Below the pieces are notes generated by a model that had not been told where the DNA came from, searched no databases, and saw nothing but the letters and a program-made list of their open reading frames with translations. A program made the translations under genes and the position numbers. From Actinomycetota bacterium (GTDB lineage Bacteria > Actinomycetota > Humimicrobiia > Humimicrobiales > Humimicrobiaceae), in NCBI GenBank assembly GCA_015711775.1, contig JACVJB010000050.1, forward strand, positions 1-6,652: a stretch of 6,652 nucleotides of DNA. The letters are read 5' to 3'. Shown piece after piece: positions 1 through 5,540 of this stretch; within the stretch, counting starts at the first letter, position 1; each line of letters starts with the position of its first letter.

Positions 1-1
1 G

Positions 2-61
2 CAAATATTTGAAGAAGGTTTTATGGCAGTGGCTGAAGCAATAAATGAGATTACAATTTAG
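2..61 (+). CDS. C-terminal end of an upstream gene (partial)
   Basis: An open frame enters from the left edge and stops at TAG (59-61), giving the 19-residue tail QIFEEGFMAVAEAINEITI. The tail looks like an amphipathic helix. It ends 20 bp before the next start codon, whose Shine-Dalgarno site lies in the gap, so the two genes are probably in one operon. The fragment is too short to assign a family. That it is a real gene end is inferred from reading frame, spacing and coding-like composition. Confidence 0.6.
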   Translation, partial: QIFEEGFMAVAEAINEITI

Positions 62-81
62 CAATTACAAGGAGAATTAAA

Positions 82-1185
82 ATGATAGAGTCAAAATTTG
101 TAGAGCCTTTTGACTGGGAGCCTGATAAAGAGAGGCTTAAGAAGGCAATGCTGTTTGAGCCTGTTGACAGGGTGCCTCATATTGATAACCTCATTGAAGA
201 CAGGCATGTGGAAAAACTTCTTGGCAGATATGCAGGAAATACCCTTGCCTACGGCGGTGATCCTGCAAAAGGTCCCGGAGGTGAAGATTTAAGGCCCATG
301 CATGCTGATGATTTTATAGACCTGTGCAATATAATCGGCCAGGATGTAATCTCATTTGATGCCGGCATGTGGACGCCTCTTAAAGGAAAGAATGATGAAG
401 GAAAACTGGTACAGGTTTCCGATAGAAGCGTGAAGAATAAAAAAGATTTTGACAGACTGATCATGGATTCGGAAAATGAAATAAAAAAAGCAGTTAAATA
501 CATAAGGGAATACAGGGATGCCGTAATAAAACACAAATCAAAGATAGGTGTATGTCCGATTTACGGATGCGTTATGCAGACCCTTTATGAGTTTGTGGTT
601 GGTATGGATGATTTTATGATGATGGTCTATGAAGACAGGGCGCTGGTGGAAGAAATGCTGGAATTGTCCACAGTACATTTTGTTAAATTATCTCATGCGA
701 TGGTAGAGGAGAAAATGGATTTTCTCTTTTTGGGAGATGATGTAGCTTTCAAAACCGGCACCTTCCTTCCGCCACAGATAATGAAAGAGATCTGGACGCC
801 ACGAATAGCTAGAATAATAGAACCCGCAGTCAATGCAAACATACCGGTACTTTTTCATTCTGACGGCAAAATAGACGCCCTTGTTGATGATCTTATTGAA
901 ATGGGGATTAACTGTATTAATCCGCTAGATCCTTATTGCATAGATTACAGGGATTATAAAAAAAGATATGGCAAAAGGGTCGCATTATGCGGAAATATAG
1001 ATATAGAATTTCCGCTTTCCAAGGGCACTCCTGAAGATGTGGAAAAAGATGTCCTTGAGCACATGGAAGTACTCAAACCCGGATATGGCTATGTGTCCAA
1101 CAGCTCTCACTCAATTGTAAATTACATACCGCACAACAATTACATAGCTTATTTAAATTCTGTGCATAGGTATGGTAAATATTAA
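82..1185 (+). CDS. Uroporphyrinogen decarboxylase (URO-D/MtaA) superfamily protein
   Basis: A 367-residue cytosolic TIM-barrel protein of the URO-D superfamily, which holds haem-pathway decarboxylases and MtaA/CmuA-type corrinoid or coenzyme M methyltransferases. Visible landmarks are an N-terminal DRVP segment (29-32), a GDD strand end (218-220), FHSDG (258-262), the NPLDP loop (280-284), LCGNID (302-307) and a C-terminal SSHSI (341-345). Methyltransferase members normally bind zinc through His-x-Cys plus a distant Cys. Here these positions read His259-Ser-Asp261 and Ser342-His343, so the classical zinc site is absent or rebuilt. This is therefore unlikely to be HemE or a standard MtaA. The start is supported by AAGGAG seven bases upstream. 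The isomerase gene follows after 48 bp, probably in the same operon. Fold assignment is firm; substrate and reaction are unknown. A C1/methyl transfer or a decarboxylation in the local catabolic pathway is inference. Confidence 0.85.
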   Translation: MIESKFVEPFDWEPDKERLKKAMLFEPVDRVPHIDNLIEDRHVEKLLGRYAGNTLAYGGDPAKGPGGEDLRPMHADDFIDLCNIIGQDVISFDAGMWTPLKGKNDEGKLVQVSDRSVKNKKDFDRLIMDSENEIKKAVKYIREYRDAVIKHKSKIGVCPIYGCVMQTLYEFVVGMDDFMMMVYEDRALVEEMLELSTVHFVKLSHAMVEEKMDFLFLGDDVAFKTGTFLPPQIMKEIWTPRIARIIEPAVNANIPVLFHSDGKIDALVDDLIEMGINCINPLDPYCIDYRDYKKRYGKRVALCGNIDIEFPLSKGTPEDVEKDVLEHMEVLKPGYGYVSNSSHSIVNYIPHNNYIAYLNSVHRYGKY

Positions 1186-1233
1186 TTTGATTTTATATAT
1201 TCTGTATTTAAATTATTTTACAGGAGAGGAGCC

Positions 1234-2226
1234 ATGAAAAAGCTAAAACTGAATATTAACTGCCATTATGGCTGCTTCGGGACATTTTCTGAAAGATATG
1301 TGCCTGGAGGATATGACATTATTTATGAATTTGAAAAAATGCTTGAAGTAATGTCAGGAATTGACGGCCTTGAGGGCCTTGCGGTTTGGTGGCCAGGACA
1401 TCCATATATAGACGAGCCTTCCAGGCTTAAAAAAATACTTTCAGATCATGGGCTTAGGGTGTCAGACATTGGCCCCGATATATGGTCCGACCCTATTTTT
1501 AAGTATGGCTCTATTTCTTCTACTGATAAAAATATAAGAAAAAAAGCAATAGAGGTTACAAAAAGAAACATAGACCTTGCAGTCGAGCTTGATGCGTACA
1601 GTGTACTGCTTTGGCCGGCTCATGACGGATTTGATTATGTATTCCAGGCTGATTACAGTTCAGCATGGGATTACATGCTGGAATCAGTCAATGAGATAGG
1701 ATCGCACAATCCTGATGTTAAAATAGCAATAGAGCCCAAGCAGAAGGACCCGCGTGCAAAGGAATATATTGAGGACTGCGGAAAACTCCTGTTTTTTATA
1801 AAGTGCCTTGATGTTGACAATGTGGGAGCCGCCCTTGATCTGGGCCACTCGCTATTTGCACAGGAAAGGCCCGCGGAATCACTCGCGCTTTATCATAAAT
1901 ATAACAAGCTGTACCAGGTTCATTTAAATGACAATTACAGGGATGCGGACCCTGATCTTGTTTTCGGCTCAATTAATTTCTGGGATACCCTTGAGATGTT
2001 TTACTGGCTGGGCAAGGCCGGTTTTGGTGGCTGGCTTAATATAGACACAGTAACTCCAAGAAATGATAGGGCCAAAATGCTTAAGCTTGCAGTGAAGTTT
2101 GTTAAAGATTATGAGCGCATGGCAAACATTTTGCTGGAACATGAGGCTGAAGTTGATAGCAATTTAAAAAACCACAATTATGTTGATAATATGCTTTTTA
2201 TCAGGGAACTTATTTTTGGCAAATAA
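1234..2226 (+). CDS. RhaI/xylose-isomerase-like TIM-barrel sugar isomerase
   Basis: A 330-residue cytosolic protein of the xylose isomerase-like TIM-barrel superfamily (sugar isomerases and epimerases). The likely metal site is visible in order: Glu167 in IAIEPK, Asp202 and His205 in LDLGH, His230 in VHLND, Asp237/Asp239 in RDADPD, and Asp271 in NIDT. The order and approximate spacing (35 residues from Glu to Asp, 3 to His, about 27 to the next His) match what I recall of the Mn-binding site of Pseudomonas stutzeri L-rhamnose isomerase. That favours aldose-ketose isomerisation of a free sugar over 3-epimerisation. WPAHDGFDY (127-135) is typical of this group. The start is set by the strong site AGGAGAGGAG (1222-1231), two bases before ATG; the upstream half of the site gives normal spacing. 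It probably shares a transcript with the URO-D-like gene. The sugar cannot be told; L-rhamnose itself is only one option. Confidence 0.82.
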   Translation: MKKLKLNINCHYGCFGTFSERYVPGGYDIIYEFEKMLEVMSGIDGLEGLAVWWPGHPYIDEPSRLKKILSDHGLRVSDIGPDIWSDPIFKYGSISSTDKNIRKKAIEVTKRNIDLAVELDAYSVLLWPAHDGFDYVFQADYSSAWDYMLESVNEIGSHNPDVKIAIEPKQKDPRAKEYIEDCGKLLFFIKCLDVDNVGAALDLGHSLFAQERPAESLALYHKYNKLYQVHLNDNYRDADPDLVFGSINFWDTLEMFYWLGKAGFGGWLNIDTVTPRNDRAKMLKLAVKFVKDYERMANILLEHEAEVDSNLKNHNYVDNMLFIRELIFGK

Positions 2227-2240
2227 AGAATAGTTAAGTG

Positions 2241-2269
2241 TTGATGGAACCAGTAAAAAGCAATATAAT
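2241..2269 (+). promoter_or_regulatory. Sigma70-type promoter for the aminotransferase gene
   Basis: TTGATG (2241-2246) is followed by a 17-bp spacer and a perfect TATAAT (2264-2269). Spacing is optimal, with 4/6 and 6/6 matches to consensus. Transcription would start near 2276, leaving a leader of about 90 nt before the start codon at 2367. It lies in the widest gap between the complete genes, just after the isomerase stop codon. It implies that the aminotransferase, and perhaps the repressor and amidohydrolase genes, can be transcribed separately from the genes upstream. Confidence 0.6.
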
Positions 2270-2272
2270 AAA

Positions 2273-2301
2273 TATTAATTCAAAATAGTTCATAATTAAT
2301 A
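2273..2301. promoter_or_regulatory. Candidate operator: 8-bp inverted repeat at the transcription start
   Basis: TATTAATT (2273-2280) and AATTAATA (2294-2301) form a perfect 8-bp inverted repeat with a 13-bp spacer. The arm centres are 21 bp apart, two helical turns, as expected for a dimeric helix-turn-helix protein. The repeat begins four bases after the -10 box, where binding would block initiation. The DeoR-type protein encoded at 3836-4612 is the obvious candidate ligand. The arms are all A/T in an A/T-rich gap, so chance remains possible. Confidence 0.35.
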
Positions 2302-2366
2302 GTCAGTTTTTATAAAATAATAAAAAAATGTGTTTACAAATTTAAAGTGATAGTCAAGGAGAGCGA

Positions 2367-3728
2367 ATGGATCCTGTAATAAAAAAAATAGTGGAGTTTA
2401 AGAAGGAAGATATTCCGGAATACGAGAAGCACCTCATGCTTGGAGGAGGAACCCCTGGGGTAAACCTTGTAAGAGGAGAAAATGTCTATGTATATGATTT
2501 AGACGGCAAAAAATACATTGACTGCACAAGCCAGTCGTGGGCGCTTCATCTTGGATATGCGCACCCGGAGCTTAACCAGGCCATAAAAGAGCAAATCGAT
2601 ATTTCACATCATTTCCACACTGGATTCTACACTGTTCCAAGATATCTTCTTGCAAAAAAGATTGCTGAAATCTTTCCTGAAAAAATGAACAGGGTCCTGT
2701 TTACTATAGGGGGTGGGGCAACTATAGAAGCAGCTCTTAAAGTTGCAATACTGAACAGGCCCAAGGCACATAATTTCATATCCCTTTACGGAGGCTATCA
2801 TGGCACATCTTTTATGACCACTGGAGCTTCCCACACAGGCACCATGGCAAGCGGCTCCTACCACGGAGGAGCTGACCTTGCACACTTTATACAGAATTTC
2901 ATAAGGGTGCCCGCGCCATATTATTACAGGCCATACTTTGAAACATGCGATATTGATGACAGGGATGAAATTGACAGAAGATGCCTGGAGGCCCTTGAAA
3001 TGCAGATAAAATACGGCTCCACGGGACCGGTATGCGCGCTGCTTATGGAACCGCTTCAGGCAAGCGGGGGGCAGGTTATATTTTCAAAAAAATACCTGCA
3101 GGGCGTAAGGGATATCTGCAATAAGCATAACATTATTCTTATATGGGACTGCATACAGACGGCTTTCGGAAGGATGGGAACATGGTGCGCAGCAGAGTAC
3201 TATGGAATTACGCCAGATATAATGGTTCTCGGTAAGTCAATGGGCGCAGGCTATCCCATAAATGCCATTGTAATAAATGACTGCCTCGAAGGCATAAAAA
3301 TGAATGGAATAGACCTTCACACATTCGGCAATAATCAGGTGAGCCAGGTGGCATCGCTAAAAATGATTGATATTATGCAGCGGGATAATATACTTGACAA
3401 TGTAAAAAAAGTCGGCGGTTTTATTAAAGACGGATTACTTGAAATGCAGAAAAAATCTGCGCACATTGGGGAAGTCAGGGCCATCGGGTTCCACATTGGA
3501 ATTGATCTTGTCAAAGACAGGCAGACAAGGGAGCCTGATTACAGCGGTTGCTCTGCAGTGCGTGATGGCGGTTTTAACAACGGCATCATTTTTGGAGTCG
3601 GCGGAACAGGGCAGGGCAAGTCAGTTCTTAAGATAAAGCCCCCGCTTATAACTACAAAAGAGCAGGGCGCTGAAATACTTGAAAAATTTGCAAAAACAAT
3701 GCAGGATGTTTATGGTGAAAAACTGTAA
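2367..3728 (+). CDS. Class III PLP-dependent aminotransferase, substrate unknown
   Basis: A 453-residue fold-type I, class III aminotransferase of usual family length, cytosolic and probably dimeric. Family marks visible in order: VYDLDGKKYID (42-52), GYAHPEL (63-69), the phosphate-binding turn GGGATIEAA (115-123), GGYHGTS (142-148) with Tyr144 stacking on the cofactor, LMEPLQASGG (226-235), Asp261 at the pyridine nitrogen, Lys290 in LGKSMGAGYP as the Schiff-base lysine, HTFGNN (318-323), and LKIKPPLITT (421-430). Two signatures diverge. The usual SGSEAN turn reads GGGATI, and the usual DEVQTGFGR reads DCIQTAFGR, so Cys262 replaces Glu. Asp and Lys are kept, so the enzyme should be active. 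Donor and acceptor cannot be deduced; an omega-amine, amino sugar or aminocyclitol substrate fits the context (inference). AAGGAG (2356-2361) sits five bases before ATG. The repressor gene follows after 107 bp. Confidence 0.88.
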   Translation: MDPVIKKIVEFKKEDIPEYEKHLMLGGGTPGVNLVRGENVYVYDLDGKKYIDCTSQSWALHLGYAHPELNQAIKEQIDISHHFHTGFYTVPRYLLAKKIAEIFPEKMNRVLFTIGGGATIEAALKVAILNRPKAHNFISLYGGYHGTSFMTTGASHTGTMASGSYHGGADLAHFIQNFIRVPAPYYYRPYFETCDIDDRDEIDRRCLEALEMQIKYGSTGPVCALLMEPLQASGGQVIFSKKYLQGVRDICNKHNIILIWDCIQTAFGRMGTWCAAEYYGITPDIMVLGKSMGAGYPINAIVINDCLEGIKMNGIDLHTFGNNQVSQVASLKMIDIMQRDNILDNVKKVGGFIKDGLLEMQKKSAHIGEVRAIGFHIGIDLVKDRQTREPDYSGCSAVRDGGFNNGIIFGVGGTGQGKSVLKIKPPLITTKEQGAEILEKFAKTMQDVYGEKL

Positions 3729-3783
3729 ATAGTTTATCTCCTCACAGAGACTTTTTAAAACATGGCAATATATGTGGTTATAG

Positions 3784-3835
3784 CTGTCAAATGAAGTAAA
3801 ATATATGAATAATTTTTATACTTATTTTTAAACAA
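3784..3835 (+). promoter_or_regulatory. Possible promoter of the DeoR-type gene, with no ribosome binding site
   Basis: Two candidate arrangements lie here. One is CTGTCA (3784-3789), an 18-bp spacer and AATAAT (3808-3813). The other is a lone -10-like TATACT (3817-3822). Transcripts would start about 7-16 bases before the ATG at 3836. No purine-rich Shine-Dalgarno sequence precedes that ATG; the 20 bases before it are almost all T and A. An in-frame TGA at 3806-3808 rules out an ATG, GTG or TTG start further upstream. The gene may be read from a near-leaderless message. Both boxes are imperfect. Confidence 0.3.
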
Positions 3836-4612
3836 ATGAAAATACCTGAAATAAGAAGACAGGAAATAAGGAATTTAATACAGCAGGAAAAATCTGTAAG
3901 CGTTGAGAGGATTGCTGATGTTTTTGGCATATCTGTTATAACTGTAAGGCGCGACCTTGAGAAACTGGACGAACTTGGCTATATTTCCAAAGTTCACGGC
4001 GGAGCAATTGCTAAAGATAGCTTCACTTATGAGCCGGTGTTTGAAATACAGAAAAATCTTTACAAGCAGGAAAAGCTCAGGATTGCAAGGGAGGCGGCAA
4101 AAAGAATAAATGACGGGGACTCAATAATAATTGAATCCGGCAGCACATGCCTTACACTGGTAAGTTTTCTGGAGGATAAAAAAAACCTGAAAATTTCTAC
4201 AGCAGGCGTTTCTGTTGCAAACGAACTTTTAAAGCTTGTCCAGGGTAAAAAGGACTTTGAAGTAAGCGCATGCGGCGGGATAATAAGGGCAGGCTCAAGC
4301 ACGTACGTGGGACCGCATGCTGTCAGTTATTTTAAGAATTTAAATGTTGATATATCTTTTATTGGAGCTGTGGCAATTTCTGTAGAAAAGGGCCTTTCCA
4401 CGGCAACACAATTTGATGCTGAAATAGTAAAAGCAGTTACAGAGTGCGCAAAAAAAGTAATAATACTTGCAGACAGCTCAAAGTTTGAAAAGGAATCATA
4501 TATCAATTTTCTTCCTCTAAAACAGGCGGATGAGATAATTACGGATAATAATCTAAAGCCGGAAATTGCGCAAAAACTGGCCAAGAATCAAGTGAAGGTT
4601 ACTCTGGTATAA
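3836..4612 (+). CDS. DeoR/GlpR-family transcriptional repressor
   Basis: A 258-residue protein of normal family length with the standard two-domain plan. The N-terminal winged helix-turn-helix (about 1-57) includes VERIADVFGISVITVRRDL (23-41) and the wing GYISKVHGGA (48-57). The C-terminal sensor domain, which binds sugar phosphates in this family, spans about 75-235: ESGSTCLTL (100-108), STAGVSVANEL (121-131), CGGIIRAGSS (146-155), GLSTATQFDAEIVKA (186-200), ADSSKFEKES (212-221) and IITD (234-237). Glu100 replaces the more common Asp before the SGST loop. It probably represses the surrounding cluster and is released by a phosphorylated pathway intermediate; the inverted repeat at 2273-2301 is a plausible site (inference). 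ATG is the only usable start, because no upstream start exists after the in-frame TGA at 3806. The next gene begins one base after the stop codon, so the two are co-transcribed and probably translationally coupled. Confidence 0.9.
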   Translation: MKIPEIRRQEIRNLIQQEKSVSVERIADVFGISVITVRRDLEKLDELGYISKVHGGAIAKDSFTYEPVFEIQKNLYKQEKLRIAREAAKRINDGDSIIIESGSTCLTLVSFLEDKKNLKISTAGVSVANELLKLVQGKKDFEVSACGGIIRAGSSTYVGPHAVSYFKNLNVDISFIGAVAISVEKGLSTATQFDAEIVKAVTECAKKVIILADSSKFEKESYINFLPLKQADEIITDNNLKPEIAQKLAKNQVKVTLV

Positions 4613-4613
4613 T

Positions 4614-5456
4614 ATGGAAAAAAATAACAGCGAATCGACAGCCAATAAAGAAATAATATTTGCAGACGCCAATTTCTGGATAGGTGAAAATTATCTTTTT
4701 CCAAAATACTCTATTGATGATAAGAAAGCAGAAACTGAAATCAAATCAGGTTTTTCTGAAAATAATATCCATACCGTATATATATCTAATTTTATCTCAC
4801 TTTATTACAGCCCGGAGCGGGGAAATGAAATAACTTCAGGTTTTTTAAGGCAATTCAGCCAGAAGTCGCCTGAGGCTTATGGTGTGCTTTTTTTTGAACA
4901 GAAGAATTTTTCAAACCCGGAAAATTTCAGGAAAAAAATAACTGAAAAATATAAACAGGGATTCAGGATGCTCCGGCTGCTGCCAAAAAGCCATAAATAT
5001 CCATATGAAAAAGAGCTGTTCCATAAATTTTACGAAGTATTAAACGCTCTTAAATTTCCTGTAACAATAAGCATAGATGAGACAGATATTACCGCCAATA
5101 AAAATATAGAGTGGCATAAGCTTGCAGATATTGCGCACAGCTACAGCGATATCCCCCTTATTCTTGATGGAGGAGATTCTAAGGAGCTTATGTACAACAG
5201 TTACCTTCTTTCACTTCTTGACAATTTTTCAAACATTTATATAGAAACACATAACCTGCTTGGTTTTAACCAGGTCGAGGACCTCGCAGGCTTTAAGGGA
5301 GCCGGCAGGCTGGTTTTTGGAAGCTACTGGCCATTTATGGAGCGCAATATTTCTGTTTCAAGGGTTTTAAATTCAGATCTTGACAGTTGCAGCAAACAGG
5401 AGATTGCAGCAGGCAGCATGCAGAAGATTATTAAGGGAATAAATATACCCGGATAA
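4614..5456 (+). CDS. Amidohydrolase-fold protein lacking metal ligands (probable pseudoenzyme)
   Basis: A 280-residue protein that follows the plan of the amidohydrolase-2 family (TIM barrel, PF04909-like) but has none of the catalytic signatures. The first-strand Asp-x-His-x-His-x-Gly motif reads DANFWIG (18-24), with Asn20 and Trp22 in place of both histidines. The strand where a His is expected reads FPVTISIDE (148-156). The usual LAHxGG reads LILDGG (182-187). The final FGSDxP reads FGSYWPF (235-241), with Tyr238 replacing the catalytic Asp. The frame is intact and the protein full-length, so it looks maintained rather than decaying. It starts one base after the repressor gene and has no good Shine-Dalgarno site, which fits coupled translation. 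The next gene encodes a relative with all ligands present, so a structural, regulatory or substrate-binding partner role is plausible (inference). It could instead be an enzyme of new chemistry. Confidence 0.75.
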   Translation: MEKNNSESTANKEIIFADANFWIGENYLFPKYSIDDKKAETEIKSGFSENNIHTVYISNFISLYYSPERGNEITSGFLRQFSQKSPEAYGVLFFEQKNFSNPENFRKKITEKYKQGFRMLRLLPKSHKYPYEKELFHKFYEVLNALKFPVTISIDETDITANKNIEWHKLADIAHSYSDIPLILDGGDSKELMYNSYLLSLLDNFSNIYIETHNLLGFNQVEDLAGFKGAGRLVFGSYWPFMERNISVSRVLNSDLDSCSKQEIAAGSMQKIIKGINIPG

Positions 5457-5463
5457 AACAATA

Positions 5464-5522
5464 AATAAGTAAGCCAGAAAGCTAAAATAGCGTCTGGTAA
5501 GTATGATTAAATAAAACTTATT
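5464..5522 (+). other. Structured intercistronic region: hairpin within a longer-range stem
   Basis: The 84-bp gap between the two amidohydrolase genes contains a hairpin. CCAGA (5474-5478) pairs with TCTGG (5493-5497), and GCTA (5481-5484) pairs with TAGC (5488-5491) around an AAA loop, with a small AA/G internal loop. Around it, AATAAGT (5464-5470) can pair with ACTTATT (5516-5522). A second TAAGT (5498-5502) competes for the same ACTTA, so two folds are possible. No T-run follows the hairpin, so it is not a classical terminator. It could mark RNA processing, transcript stability or translation control of the downstream gene (inference). The repeats are seen directly; the RNA role is untested. 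Confidence 0.4.
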
Positions 5523-5540
5523 GAAAAATTATAGGCAATT

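Noticed and set aside
249..536. Reverse-strand open frames inside the URO-D-like gene
   Set aside because: They lie opposite a well-supported coding gene and show no recognisable motifs. The same applies to reverse frames at 2604-2885, 4060-4302, 4327-4584, 5637-5891 and 6137-6358.
1176..1187. TAAATATTAATT, identical to 2269-2280, as a second operator half-site
   Set aside because: It overlaps the end of a coding region and lacks the matching right arm. In A/T-rich gaps a 12-mer repeat of this composition is not far from chance expectation.
1187..1214. TTGATT plus TAAATT as a promoter for the isomerase gene
   Set aside because: The -10 is poor and the spacer 16 bp. The gene lies 48 bp after the previous one with a strong ribosome site, so co-transcription is simpler.
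3439..3636. Plus-strand 65-codon frame inside the aminotransferase gene
   Set aside because: It is an off-frame shadow of the C-terminal domain, whose conserved motifs lie in the main frame.
3731..3756. TCTC/GAGA hairpin followed by five T after the aminotransferase stop codon
   Set aside because: The stem is only four clean base pairs, with a bulge before any extension. Too weak to call a terminator, though slight attenuation before the repressor gene cannot be excluded.
4605..4613. TGGTATAAT, a perfect extended -10 box overlapping the repressor stop codon
   Set aside because: There is no acceptable -35 at the right distance (GAATCA), and a transcript would start inside the next gene, just past its ATG. 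Probably a chance result of the last codons plus the stop.
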